Source: SZUA-365 sp034002405 (GTDB taxonomy: Bacteria; Bacteroidota; Ignavibacteria; SZUA-365). Taken from it: 64,000 nt of DNA. The stretch's first letter is position 1; every line of letters begins with the position of its first letter. Location: assembly GCA_034002405.1 (NCBI GenBank), contig JAVFAS010000009.1, positions 1 through 64,000 of the forward strand, given 5' to 3'. Positions 16,684 through 25,878 of this stretch are shown here, one piece after another. A program made the position numbers and the translations under genes. Under the pieces are notes generated by a model. It saw only the letters and a list, made by a program, of their open reading frames with translations. It did not search any database and had not been told where the DNA came from.

Positions 16684-17423
16684 ACCACGGCAAGATTCTC
16701 ATCGACGTCCAGGACGTCTGGAAATCCTTCGGCGACCATCACGTCCTCACCGGTGTGAGCATGCAGGTGCGCGAGGGGTCGAGCGACGTCATCCTCGGTC
16801 GCAGTGGAATTGGCAAGAGCGTCCTGCTCAAAAGTATCGTCGGCCTGCTGACGCCCGAGCGCGGCAGCATCGAGGTGATGGGACAGCAGGTGATGGGCAT
16901 GCGTCCGTCGGATCTGAACAAGCTCCGGAAGAATTTCGGCTACGTGTTTCAGTACGCCGCGTTGTATGATTCGTTGACGGTGCGCGAGAATCTCGAGTTT
17001 CCGCTGCGCAAGCATACCGATGCCGGGGAGGAGGAAATCGAGGAGCGCGTTTTCGAGCAGCTCCGGTTGGTGGGACTTGAAGCCTCGGTGGAGAAAATGC
17101 CCTCGGAACTGAGTGGCGGCATGAAAAAACGCATCGGACTTGCCCGCGCGATCATCACCCGTCCCGCGATCGTGCTGTACGATGAGCCGACGGCCGGACT
17201 CGATCCCATCACCGCGCGGGAAATCAGCGAACTCATCCTCAGTCTCGAGGAGCAGTTCGGCATCACGTCGATCACGGTGACACACGATCTCGAGTGCGCA
17301 CGGCTGATCGCGCACCGAATCCATATTCTCGAGAACGGATGCTTCCAGGTGACCGGGACGTTCGACGAATTGAAGCGTTCCGCCGATCCGACCACCAAGG
17401 CGTTTTTCCAGGTAGTGACATGA
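16680..17423 (+). CDS. mlaF: MlaF-family ABC transporter ATPase, 247 aa
   Basis: ATPase of the Mla lipid transporter. Walker A reads GRSGIGKS (usually GxSGSGKS), the signature LSGGMKKRIGLARA, Walker B IVLYDEPTAGLDP, and the H loop VTHDL. The MKKR variant of the signature is typical of MlaF rather than general importers. The gene starts within mlaE (ATGA) and ends within mlaD, so translation is coupled. Confidence 0.95.
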   Translation: MNHGKILIDVQDVWKSFGDHHVLTGVSMQVREGSSDVILGRSGIGKSVLLKSIVGLLTPERGSIEVMGQQVMGMRPSDLNKLRKNFGYVFQYAALYDSLTVRENLEFPLRKHTDAGEEEIEERVFEQLRLVGLEASVEKMPSELSGGMKKRIGLARAIITRPAIVLYDEPTAGLDPITAREISELILSLEEQFGITSITVTHDLECARLIAHRIHILENGCFQVTGTFDELKRSADPTTKAFFQVVT

Positions 17424-18523
17424 AAAAGACGAATTTCTCCCGCGCACGTGTGGGCTTTCTGATCTTCATCGGGGTACTCGCGTTTTCCGTCGGTATCTTT
17501 TTCATCGGCGAGAAAAGCCAGTTCTTCAGCAGCGCGTTTTACATCCGGGTGAATTTCGAAAATGTTGAAGGCGTCAAACCTGGCGCGACCGTCATGCTTT
17601 CGGGATACAATGTCGGGACGGTGTACGACATCGCCCTCACTCCCAAGGCCGATTCCATTCGTCTGTTGCTGCGCATCGACGATGATGTGCGCGCCTTCAT
17701 CAAAATGGACACGAAGGCGGAGATCAAACAGGAGGGATTGGTCGGAAACAAGTTCATCAGCCTCAGCATCGGTTCGCCCACGTCGCCGGAGATCTCCAAC
17801 AATGCCTACATCGAGGGGGTGCCGCCGTTCGCGCTTGGAAGCGTGACCGACAACCTGGTGGCGATCGCCGACACGGCCAAGCTCGTGACTGGAGAACTCA
17901 ACCTGTTGTTGCATCGCATCAACACGGGGAATGGCACGATCGGGAAGCTGTTTACCGACGATCAGCTGTACACCCGCCTCGTCTCGATCACCGAGCAGAC
18001 CGAGATCGGGCTGCGCCGTACCAACGAGCAACTCGAACAACTCGCGTCGTTGCTTTCGAAGAGTATCACGACGCTGGATGTCATCGCGCTCAAGGCCGAC
18101 ACGGCAATGGATCATACCGTCCGCATCACCGATCATGCGGCCTCGATCGTCCGCAAGGTCGATGACGGGGAGGGCACGCTGGGCCTGTTGATGAACGATC
18201 GCGCGCTCTACGATTCGCTGCGCATGTTTCTCGCCGCGCTCACCGATGTCACCTACGATGCCGGGAATGCGGCGGATCAAACCGCGCGCGCCCTGCATGC
18301 CATGCGCGAACATTGGCTGTTTGGCCGCGTTTTCGCGGGTGAGGAATTCGAGAACGAAGCACCCGTGCAGTCGTCCTACGTGCGCAGGATGCGTGAGCTG
18401 CAGCGCCGGCTCCAGGACATCGAGCGTCGCGAGGCCGAGCTCGGCCTGACACCGGGCGGTGCCGGCGTGAAACCGGGAAGTACTCCACCGAAACCGGGAG
18501 CAGGCGGGCAGCAGGGACGATGA
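17420..18523 (+). CDS. mlaD: MlaD/MCE-domain lipid-transport protein, 367 aa
   Basis: An N-terminal anchor (residues 10-28, VGFLIFIGVLAFSVGIFFIG) is followed by one MCE domain (FENVEGVKPGATVMLSGYNVGTV ... ALTPKADSIRL) that carries lipids across the periplasm. A long helical region after it (residues 150-330) probably extends the hexamer into a tunnel. The tail is Gly/Pro-rich (GGAGVKPGSTPPKPG). The start is the ATG overlapping the mlaF stop. The MlaD C-terminus is longer than in Escherichia coli and closer to the Mce/LetB-like long forms. Confidence 0.93.
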   Translation: MKKTNFSRARVGFLIFIGVLAFSVGIFFIGEKSQFFSSAFYIRVNFENVEGVKPGATVMLSGYNVGTVYDIALTPKADSIRLLLRIDDDVRAFIKMDTKAEIKQEGLVGNKFISLSIGSPTSPEISNNAYIEGVPPFALGSVTDNLVAIADTAKLVTGELNLLLHRINTGNGTIGKLFTDDQLYTRLVSITEQTEIGLRRTNEQLEQLASLLSKSITTLDVIALKADTAMDHTVRITDHAASIVRKVDDGEGTLGLLMNDRALYDSLRMFLAALTDVTYDAGNAADQTARALHAMREHWLFGRVFAGEEFENEAPVQSSYVRRMRELQRRLQDIERREAELGLTPGGAGVKPGSTPPKPGAGGQQGR

Positions 18524-19425
18524 CCATTCTCGTGCTCGGACATCTCGTCCTCGATGAAATTCACAGTTACGACGGAAAGGTGTACCACGGCGCCGGCGGC
18601 ATTACCTTTCCCGTGAGCGCATTCGATGCGTTGCTCGCGGACGGCGAGTCGCTCCGGCCGTTGTTTCCCTTTGGCCGCGACGCCACGGGGACCATGCGCG
18701 ATCTCGCCGCGGCCTGTCCGCGCACCGACTTCTCGCACTGCTGGCCGGTCGAGGCGGAAAACACCCGTGTACGACTCTTTCATGAATCACCGGCGCAGTA
18801 CAACACGCAGCTTGTGCGCAGTCTCGACGCGATTCCCGCCGCGCGCATCGAACCGCTGCTCGCGGACAGTGCGCTGGTGTACCTGAACATGATGACCGGA
18901 CACGACATCACGCTCGACACCGCGGCACGCCTGCGCGGCAACGGGCGGCTCGTATACATCGACCTGCACATGATCGCCTACCGCGTGCACCGCGACGGAC
19001 ACCGTGAACCCGCGGCGTCTCCCCGATGGCGCGAATGGCTCCGCGCCGGAGACGTGCTGCAATGCAATGAACGGGAGTTCGCGGCACTGATTCCCGACGC
19101 GCACAGCGACGATGAACGGATCGCGCGCGTGTTCGCGATCGCGTCGCCGCGGTTTTTCGTGCTCACTCGCGGAGAATCAGGTGCGGATATCCACCATCGT
19201 GATGGCGGCGTGATGCACGTCCCGGCACGCCTCCCCGCGCGCACCGTCGACCCGACCGGCTGCGGCGACACCTTCGGAAGTGCGCTCGCGCTCGGACTTG
19301 CCCGCGGCGAGGATCTTTCGATCACCGCCGCGCGTGCCGCCCGCGCGGCTTCGTTCGTGGCGGGCCTTCCGGGATCGGCGGGCATGGCGGGACTGCGCGC
19401 GGCGCTTGCGGAGGAAGACGAATGA
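18520..19425 (+). CDS. PfkB-family sugar/nucleoside kinase, 301 aa
   Basis: PfkB (ribokinase) fold: GHLVLDE near the N-terminus, GAGGITFPVSAF, and the catalytic DPTGCGDTFGSALALGLARG near residue 247, in which the base Asp follows GCG instead of the usual GAG. The phosphate acceptor is unknown. It overlaps mlaD by four bases and the next gene by four, so it is translated with the Mla genes. Together with the RmlD-like reductase it may act on a nucleotide-sugar or envelope sugar; that is inference from position. Confidence 0.85.
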   Translation: MTILVLGHLVLDEIHSYDGKVYHGAGGITFPVSAFDALLADGESLRPLFPFGRDATGTMRDLAAACPRTDFSHCWPVEAENTRVRLFHESPAQYNTQLVRSLDAIPAARIEPLLADSALVYLNMMTGHDITLDTAARLRGNGRLVYIDLHMIAYRVHRDGHREPAASPRWREWLRAGDVLQCNEREFAALIPDAHSDDERIARVFAIASPRFFVLTRGESGADIHHRDGGVMHVPARLPARTVDPTGCGDTFGSALALGLARGEDLSITAARAARAASFVAGLPGSAGMAGLRAALAEEDE

Positions 19426-20363
19426 GAATCCTGATCACCGGCGCGCACGGATTGCTCGGCCAGAAGCTTGCGCTGATCATCGGCCGCGAAACCGCGCATG
19501 AACTCCTGCTGACCGATCTCGCGCCTCGCACGTTCTTCATCAATTCGCGCTTCGATTACCAGCAGCTCGACATCACGCAGCTGGGCGACGTGAAAAGTCT
19601 GGTGGGTTCGTATCGTCCCGATGTCATCATCAATACCGCCGCGCTGACCAACGTCGATGCGTGCGAGGAAGACCGGCTCGGTGCGTGGCGTCTCAACGTC
19701 GACGGAGTGAAAAACCTCATGATTCCCGCCCGCCGTCTCGACGGCTGCCGTATCGTGCAAGTCTCGACCGATTACGTGTTCGACGGCCGATCGGGACCCT
19801 ATGACGAACACGCGCGTCCCCATCCCGTCAGTTATTACGGGAAATCAAAACTCGCGGCGGAGAATGCGCTGGTATCGGGACCGGTCGAATACATCATCGC
19901 ACGCACGCAGGTGCTCTACGGGACCGGCTACGAGGTCCGGCAGAACTTTGTCTCCTGGGTGCTGTCGAAGCTGGAGCAGGGCGTCCCCTTCCGCGTCGTC
20001 GACGATCAGCGGGGTAATCCGACACTGGCCGACGACCTCGCGTTCGGCATTCTCAAACTGCTCGAGCGCCGGTGCGCGGGCATCTATCATGTTTCCGGTC
20101 CGGAATCCGTCGACCGTTTTTCATTTGCGCTGAAAATTGCCGAAATTTTCGGATTCAGCCCATCCCTGATCTCCGCCACGACGTCGGAGGAGATCGGGCA
20201 AGCCGCGAATCGTCCCCCCGACAGTACCTTCATCACGCTGAAATTCGAGGCCGCGTGTCAGGAGCGATTGAGCGACACCACGCGGGGACTCGAACGGTTG
20301 CGGCAGCAGATCCGCGATGGCGCCGAGCATACCGGCCTGCTGAACGACCGCCGGTTCATCTGA
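19422..20363 (+). CDS. RmlD-like NAD(P)-dependent sugar reductase, 313 aa
   Basis: Extended short-chain dehydrogenase of the dTDP-4-dehydrorhamnose reductase kind. The Rossmann motif is ITGAHGLLGQK, the catalytic pair is YYGKSKLAAE (YxxxK), and VSTDYVFDG is diagnostic of RmlD. It overlaps the kinase gene by four bases. No rmlA, rmlB or rmlC lies near, so the true substrate may differ from dTDP-rhamnose precursors (an alternative is the SAM-synthetase-associated MAT2B type). Confidence 0.85.
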   Translation: MRILITGAHGLLGQKLALIIGRETAHELLLTDLAPRTFFINSRFDYQQLDITQLGDVKSLVGSYRPDVIINTAALTNVDACEEDRLGAWRLNVDGVKNLMIPARRLDGCRIVQVSTDYVFDGRSGPYDEHARPHPVSYYGKSKLAAENALVSGPVEYIIARTQVLYGTGYEVRQNFVSWVLSKLEQGVPFRVVDDQRGNPTLADDLAFGILKLLERRCAGIYHVSGPESVDRFSFALKIAEIFGFSPSLISATTSEEIGQAANRPPDSTFITLKFEAACQERLSDTTRGLERLRQQIRDGAEHTGLLNDRRFI

Positions 20364-20387
20364 ACATCCACCAATCTGGACACGACA

Positions 20388-21677
20388 ATGCTTGACATCA
20401 AGCGCCTTCGAGAAACACCGGAATTCGTACGGCAAGCCGTGCAGAACAAAAACGAACGCGGCAGCGTCGACGATGTGCTCGAGCTCGATCGCCGACGGCG
20501 GGACATCATCGTCGAGGTCGAACAACTCAAGAACACGCGAAACGTAGTGTCGGACGACATCGCGCGCCTGAAGAAGCAGAAGCTGCCGGCCGACGAGCGC
20601 ATCGCGGAGATGCGCGGCGTGTCCGATCGCATCAAAACGCTCGATGAGGAACTCCGCGGGATCGAGGACGCCATGCGTTCGCATCTGCTCATGCTTCCGA
20701 ACATTTGCCACCCGAGTGTACCGATCGGGAGCAGCGCGGCGGACAATGTCGAGCAGCGCGCGTGGATTCCCCCGCATACCATGAGACTCAACGATGATCC
20801 GGAGCACGCGGTGCTCGACCACGTCGAACTCGGGCGCGCGCTCGATATTCTTGATTTCGATCGTGGCGCCAAGCTCAGCGGCAGCGGCTTTCCGCTGTAC
20901 GTCGGCAAGGGTGCGACGCTCGAACGCGCATTGATTAATTTCATGCTCGACACGCATCTGCGGGAACATGGATACCGGGAGGTGTTCCCCCCTTTCGTTG
21001 TGAACACCGAATCGATGTATGGCACCGGACAGCTGCCGAAGATGTCCGAGGACATGTACCGCTGCGCGGATGACGATTTGTATCTGATTCCCACCGCGGA
21101 AGTCCCGATCACGAACATGTACCGCGACGAGATTCTCGAGGCATCACAGGTGCCCTCATCCTTCTGCGGCTACTCCGCCTGTTTTCGCCGCGAAGCTGGA
21201 TCCTACGGAAAGCAGACCAAGGGATTTCTTCGCGTGCATCAATTCAACAAGGTCGAGCTGGTCAAATTCGCACGGCCCGAGCAATCCTACGAAGAATTGG
21301 AGTCACTGGTCGGAAATGTCGAGCATATCCTGCAACTGCTCGAAATTCCCTACCGCGTACTTTTGCTCTGTACCGGCGACACCAGCTTTTCATCGGCGAA
21401 GACCTATGATATCGAAGTGTGGTCACCCGCGGAGCGGACGTGGCTCGAAGCATCGTCATGCAGCAATTTCGAGGACTTTCAGGCCCGCCGCGCGAACATC
21501 CGATACCGTCCGGATGGACAGGGGACGAAGCCGACACTCGTGCACACCCTCAACGGATCGGGCCTGGCCACATCGCGGTTGATGGTGTCGATTTTGGAAA
21601 ACAACCAGACGCCGGAGGGAACGGTGATCGTCCCGAAGGTGCTCCAACCCTACACCGGTTTCCGCATGATCGGTTGA
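20388..21677 (+). CDS. serS: Seryl-tRNA synthetase, 429 aa
   Basis: Class II synthetase charging tRNA-Ser. An N-terminal coiled-coil arm (residues about 30-110, LDRRRRDIIVEVEQLKN ... RIKTLDEEL) is followed by class II motif 2 (SACFRREAGSYGKQTKGFLRVHQF) and motif 3 (NGSGLATSRLMVSILEN). The length matches the family. It begins 24 bases after the reductase gene and belongs to the same run; an essential gene inside an envelope operon is notable. Confidence 0.97.
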   Translation: MLDIKRLRETPEFVRQAVQNKNERGSVDDVLELDRRRRDIIVEVEQLKNTRNVVSDDIARLKKQKLPADERIAEMRGVSDRIKTLDEELRGIEDAMRSHLLMLPNICHPSVPIGSSAADNVEQRAWIPPHTMRLNDDPEHAVLDHVELGRALDILDFDRGAKLSGSGFPLYVGKGATLERALINFMLDTHLREHGYREVFPPFVVNTESMYGTGQLPKMSEDMYRCADDDLYLIPTAEVPITNMYRDEILEASQVPSSFCGYSACFRREAGSYGKQTKGFLRVHQFNKVELVKFARPEQSYEELESLVGNVEHILQLLEIPYRVLLLCTGDTSFSSAKTYDIEVWSPAERTWLEASSCSNFEDFQARRANIRYRPDGQGTKPTLVHTLNGSGLATSRLMVSILENNQTPEGTVIVPKVLQPYTGFRMIG

Positions 21678-21759
21678 TGCGGCGGGACGATGGAGCGGCA
21701 AGCCGCCGCACCCGCGCGTGCGGGCGGGAGTTATTCCGCGCCGACGTGTGTTTCGAGAC

Positions 21760-22512
21760 ATGAGCATGATAGACGCCATTACGATAGATTTCTGGAATAC
21801 CATCGTTGATTCCCGCAACGGTGCCCAGCGCCGTGCCGCGCGGAATCGCGCCATGGCCGCGGTGTTCGCGCATACCGGTCGGGAGTGGGACGATGACAGG
21901 GTGACCGCGGCGTTCGAACATTCGTACCAGACCTTCGAACGCCACTGGCACGGGGAACAGCGCACGATGCCCACGAGCGAGAGTCTCGGGGTGATCTGGG
22001 ATTTCCTCGACCTCGACGTCCCCCCCGCGTTGCACGCACGCACCGTCACGCTGATCGAAGACAGCATTCTCGAGGGCATGCCCGCGCTGCTGCCCGGCTG
22101 TGCCGAAGCACTCGCGGCATTGTCCGCTCGCGTTCCACTCGCCTTGATCTCGGATACAGCGTTTTCTCCCGGGCGCGTGCTCCGCCGCGTTCTCGACGCC
22201 CACGGCATCGCCGGCTATTTCACCGCGATGGTGTTTTCCGATGAGACCGGCGTTTCGAAGCCCCACCCACGGATGTTTGCCCACGCCCTCGCGGCGGTGG
22301 GTGTGGCGCCCGCCCATGCGGTGCATATCGGGGACATCGAACGCACCGACATCGCCGGAGCCATGGCGGTGGGAATGCGCGCGATCCTCTTCCGCGGGGA
22401 TCCGAGCGGTCGATACCATCAGGAAAATCATCCGGACAACACCGCCGCCGATGCGGTCGCGCATTCCTGGGACGAGGTGCGCGGGATTCTCGCGGAATGG
22501 GGCATGGCATGA
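21760..22512 (+). CDS. HAD-superfamily hydrolase, 250 aa
   Basis: ATG 21760 (MSMIDAITIDFWNT). HAD motif I is IDFWNTIVD, motif II is LALISDTAFSPG, motif III is the Lys in GVSKPHPRMF, and motif IV is HIGDIERTDIAGA. The cap is of the alpha-helical type (subfamily I). It is likely a phosphatase for a small metabolite, with the substrate unknown. It sits 82 bases after serS; a GC-rich inverted repeat TGCGGCGG/CCGCCGCA lies in the gap. Confidence 0.87.
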   Translation: MSMIDAITIDFWNTIVDSRNGAQRRAARNRAMAAVFAHTGREWDDDRVTAAFEHSYQTFERHWHGEQRTMPTSESLGVIWDFLDLDVPPALHARTVTLIEDSILEGMPALLPGCAEALAALSARVPLALISDTAFSPGRVLRRVLDAHGIAGYFTAMVFSDETGVSKPHPRMFAHALAAVGVAPAHAVHIGDIERTDIAGAMAVGMRAILFRGDPSGRYHQENHPDNTAADAVAHSWDEVRGILAEWGMA

Positions 22513-22528
22513 CATCCGGGAGTTGGTC

Positions 22529-24277
22529 ATGAAATCCCTGTGGCGGCTGATGCCGTATTTTCGCCGGTACCGTCGGACATTGATCTGGGGCATCATCCAC
22601 ATCTTCCTCTCCACGGTGTTCGCGGTCATCGCACCCATCATCATCCGCGACGCGGTCGACGGGTTGCAGGCCGACCTTTCGTCCGCCACGCTCGTGCGCT
22701 ACGCCCTGCTGCTGGTCGCCGTCGCGCTCGCCAGTGGCATCTTTCTGTACCTCACCCGGCAGACCATCATCGTCGTGTCACGGCGCATCGAATTCGACCT
22801 GCGCAACGATTTCCTCGCGCATGTCATGCAGCTTTCGCAGCGCTACTTCGCGACCACGACGACGGGTGACCTGATGGCGTATTCGAGCAACGATATTTCC
22901 GCGGTGCGGATGTTCGTCGGACCGGCCGTCATGTATTCGGCCAATACGGTGTTCAACTTCGTGATCATCGTCTGGCTTCTCGTGGAAATCCACCCGATGC
23001 TGACGCTGTGGGGCCTGCTGCCACTTCCGATTCTCTCCTTCGCGGTGTACCGCGTGGGTTCGCTCATCCACAAGCGTTACGAGGAAATCCAGGAGCATTA
23101 CGGCACCATGACCGCGCGCACGCAGGAGAGCATTTCCGGCATCCGCGTCGTCAAGGCCTATCTGCGTGAGGATCACGAGACCGAGGTGTTCCGCGAGTTG
23201 AGCGAGGAATACATGCGGCGCAACATGCGCATGGTGCGTATTCAATCCCTCTTCATGCCGATGATCGGCATCCTCGTTGGTTTTAGCTCCATCCTCATTC
23301 TCTGGCTCGGGGGACTCGATGTCATCGCGGGACAGCTGACACTCGGCGAGCTGACGCAGTTCATCATTTACCTCGGAATGCTGATCTGGCCGATGGCCGC
23401 GATCGGCTGGGTGGTCGGACTGATCCAGCGCGCGGCGGCCTCGATGAAACGTCTCGAACGCGTGCTCGACACCGCGCCCGATATCGTCGACACCGCGGCG
23501 ACCAATCACGACGTCACCACGATCCAGGGCCATATCGGATATGAGGATGTGTATTTCCGGTATGATCCCGCGCGACCCGACGTGCTTGCCGGCATCTCTC
23601 TCGAGATCCGCGCCGGCATGACGCTCGGCGTGATTGGTCTGACCGGTGCGGGGAAGAGTACGCTGGTGAGCCTGATCCCGCGGCTGTTCGATCCGACGGC
23701 CGGCGTCCTGCGTATCGACGGACGCGACGCTCGCGACATTCCGGTCGCGGTGCTTCGCCGGCACATCGCCTACGTGACACAGGAAACCTTTCTCTTCAGC
23801 GATACCCTGCGCAACAATATTGCCTACGGCGTTGACGGCGCACGCGAGGACGACATCCTCTGGGCGGCGGGCATCGCGCAGATGGACAAGGACGTCGCGG
23901 ATTTTCCGAAACACTACGACACCATGCTGGGCGAGCGCGGGATCACGCTCTCGGGGGGACAGAAGCAGCGGGTGAGTCTCGCCCGCGCGGTGCTTCGCAA
24001 GCCCTCGATTCTCATCCTCGACGACGCGCTGTCGGCGGTCGACACGCACACCGAGGAAGACATCCTGCAGCGGTTGAAATCGGTCATGGCCGAACGGACC
24101 AGTATTCTCATCAGCCATCGCATTTCGACAGTGAAACACGCCGATCACATCATCGTGCTCCGCGACGGGGTGATCGGGGAGCAGGGCACACATGACGAGT
24201 TGGTTGCCCTTGGAGGCCTGTACGCCGAGCTGCATCAGAAGCAGCTTCTCGCCGCGGAATTGGAGGAGATGGAATGA
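22529..24277 (+). CDS. MsbA-like ABC exporter (fused membrane and ATPase), 582 aa
   Basis: ATG 22529 follows CCGGGAGTTGGTC. Six membrane helices occupy roughly residues 20-300, then a nucleotide-binding domain: Walker A GLTGAGKST, signature LSGGQKQRVSLARA, Walker B ILILDDALSAVD, and H loop ISHRIST. The order and length fit half-size exporters such as MsbA or the heterodimeric multidrug type; as no second half-transporter follows, a homodimer is likely. It is part of the mla-serS-nrnA run, which favours a lipid or envelope substrate, unproven. Confidence 0.93.
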   Translation: MKSLWRLMPYFRRYRRTLIWGIIHIFLSTVFAVIAPIIIRDAVDGLQADLSSATLVRYALLLVAVALASGIFLYLTRQTIIVVSRRIEFDLRNDFLAHVMQLSQRYFATTTTGDLMAYSSNDISAVRMFVGPAVMYSANTVFNFVIIVWLLVEIHPMLTLWGLLPLPILSFAVYRVGSLIHKRYEEIQEHYGTMTARTQESISGIRVVKAYLREDHETEVFRELSEEYMRRNMRMVRIQSLFMPMIGILVGFSSILILWLGGLDVIAGQLTLGELTQFIIYLGMLIWPMAAIGWVVGLIQRAAASMKRLERVLDTAPDIVDTAATNHDVTTIQGHIGYEDVYFRYDPARPDVLAGISLEIRAGMTLGVIGLTGAGKSTLVSLIPRLFDPTAGVLRIDGRDARDIPVAVLRRHIAYVTQETFLFSDTLRNNIAYGVDGAREDDILWAAGIAQMDKDVADFPKHYDTMLGERGITLSGGQKQRVSLARAVLRKPSILILDDALSAVDTHTEEDILQRLKSVMAERTSILISHRISTVKHADHIIVLRDGVIGEQGTHDELVALGGLYAELHQKQLLAAELEEME

Positions 24278-25281
24278 ACCCCCGTGCGATCACACGGATC
24301 GGCACCGGCGATTGCGCGCGTCTGCTGCGCGGTGGGCATCGCGTGCTGCTGACCACGCACACCAATCCCGATGGCGACGCCATCGGGAGCAGTACCGCGT
24401 TGTATCACGCCCTGCGTGGCGAAGGGATCGAGGCGCGCATCATTCTCACCGATTCCCCTCCGGAAAATCTGGCCTTTCTCAATGACGGATCCTCGATCGA
24501 AACCTACGATCCCGCCGGGCACGACGCGTGGATCGCGTCGGCCGATCTCCTGGTCGGTCTCGATTTCAACGACAGCGCGCGTGTGCGGCGGATGGAACCC
24601 ATCTTCCGCGACGCCGCGGGACGCAAGGTGATCATCGACCATCATCAGTCGCCGAAGCGCTTCGCGGATGTCTACTGCAGCATCCCCGAAGCCTCGTCCA
24701 CCGCCGAAATTGTGTACGACATTCTCAATGGCGATGACATCGCCTTGCCGTCGGCGGTTGCGCTGGGGCTGTACGTGGGTATCATGACCGACACCGGTTC
24801 GTTCCGTTTCGACCGGACCACCCCGCGCGTGCATCGGATTGCCGCGCGGCTGATCGAAGCCGGTGTTGATCCAACCGCCGTGTACCGTCTGATCCATGAC
24901 GATTATCCACTCCGCCGCACCCGGCTGCTCGGGATGATCCTGGCGGGCATCGAGCACTTCTGCGACGGGCGCGTGTCGTTGCTCACGGTGACGAAGGACA
25001 TGTTCGATGCCACCGCGACGACCATCGAGGATGTGGAGAATATCGTCAACTATGGACTCGCGATCCGTGGTGTCGAGGCCACGGCGCTGTTGACCGCGAC
25101 CGACGGGCAGGTGAAAATCAGCTTCCGTTCCCGCGGACGGATCACGGTCAACGACATCGCCGGCCGTTTCGGCGGTGGGGGACACCGCCTGGCGGCCGGC
25201 GCGACGGTCGAGGGACGGGATTGGGATGAGCTCAAGACCGCGGTCGCGGCGGCACTGTGTGCCGCCCTTGACGACGGTTAA
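24274..25281 (+). CDS. DHH/DHHA1 phosphodiesterase (NrnA-like), 335 aa
   Basis: Bifunctional oligoribonuclease and pAp-phosphatase family. The DHH motifs are THTNPDGDAIGSS, VGLDFND, VIIDHHQSPKRF and MTDTGSFRF; the DHHA1 domain ends with RFGGGGHRLAAG, the RNA-binding glycine loop. It overlaps the ABC gene by four bases and ends by overlapping the convergent Spy-like gene. Family members degrade short RNA or cyclic dinucleotide products (pApA). Confidence 0.92.
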   Translation: MNPRAITRIGTGDCARLLRGGHRVLLTTHTNPDGDAIGSSTALYHALRGEGIEARIILTDSPPENLAFLNDGSSIETYDPAGHDAWIASADLLVGLDFNDSARVRRMEPIFRDAAGRKVIIDHHQSPKRFADVYCSIPEASSTAEIVYDILNGDDIALPSAVALGLYVGIMTDTGSFRFDRTTPRVHRIAARLIEAGVDPTAVYRLIHDDYPLRRTRLLGMILAGIEHFCDGRVSLLTVTKDMFDATATTIEDVENIVNYGLAIRGVEATALLTATDGQVKISFRSRGRITVNDIAGRFGGGGHRLAAGATVEGRDWDELKTAVAAALCAALDDG

Positions 25282-25721
25282 TCGTCGGTATTCCGATCAC
25301 GCCGTGCGCGACCGAATGCGCGCATGCCGCGTTCGACATGCTGCCAGCGCGATCGTTTGATCGACTGCCACTGTTTCTGCTGTTCGGGGTTCAGTTCTTT
25401 CATCACCGCGCGGTCCGAATCGAAGCGCAGCATCTTCTGTTGCACCTGAAGGTCGGAGATCTCCCGGGTGAGCTGTTCGACGGTAGCGCGATCCGGCGTT
25501 TCATCATCCATCACCGAGCGAAGATCCACGCGCTTCTTGCTGATGGTTGCGCGCAGATCGATCATCTGCTTGCGGGTTTGTGCGTTGATGTCCGCGAGCG
25601 CCTGGGTTTGTTGCGTGGTCAGATTCATGTTTTTCCACATCCCGCGTTCAGGTCCACGCTGGGCGGTCGACGGAAACACGGTGAGGAGGAGGAGCGCGAG
25701 GGAAAGCAGGAGTGATCTCAT
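25278..25721 (-). CDS. Spy/CpxP-like periplasmic protein, 147 aa
   Basis: ATG 25721 is chosen for the CAAGGA site nine bases upstream and the following signal peptide (SLLLSLALLLLTVFPSTAQ). The mature protein is all helical with NLTTQQTQALADI and ELNPEQQKQW, the two LTxxQ-like motifs of Spy/CpxP proteins, and many basic/acidic pairs. These proteins act as periplasmic chaperones or metal-stress sensors. The stop codon overlaps the 3' end of the convergent gene by four bases. Confidence 0.8.
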   Translation of the reverse strand: MRSLLLSLALLLLTVFPSTAQRGPERGMWKNMNLTTQQTQALADINAQTRKQMIDLRATISKKRVDLRSVMDDETPDRATVEQLTREISDLQVQQKMLRFDSDRAVMKELNPEQQKQWQSIKRSRWQHVERGMRAFGRARRDRNTDD

Positions 25722-25732
25722 TGCGAATGTCC

Positions 25733-25763
25733 TTGACTTGTGAATGTACACCCGGTACTTTGC
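25733..25763 (+). promoter_or_regulatory. Bacteroidota-type promoter for the small membrane protein and asparaginase
   Basis: TTG (25733-25735), 20 bases, TACTTTGC (25756-25763). It starts only 11 bases upstream of the divergent Spy-like ATG. Confidence 0.65.
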
Positions 25764-25773
25764 TGCATTGGAC

Positions 25774-25789
25774 GCCGGAATGTTCCGGC
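25774..25789. promoter_or_regulatory. Palindromic operator candidate
   Basis: GCCGGAA-tg-TTCCGGC: a perfect 7-bp inverted repeat about 10 bases downstream of the -7 element. It may be an operator or the foot of the leader RNA. Confidence 0.4.
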
Positions 25790-25878
25790 AGGTTTAACCT
25801 TCTCCGCCGCGTGGGAGCGGCACACGAATACAGCATGGCAGAGCAGTGGGTGCTGACACACACGGACGTGATGGCGCG

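Noticed and set aside
22778..24235. A 485-codon open frame antisense to the ABC exporter
   Set aside because: Same reason: low-complexity polar sequence opposite a clear gene in GC-rich DNA.
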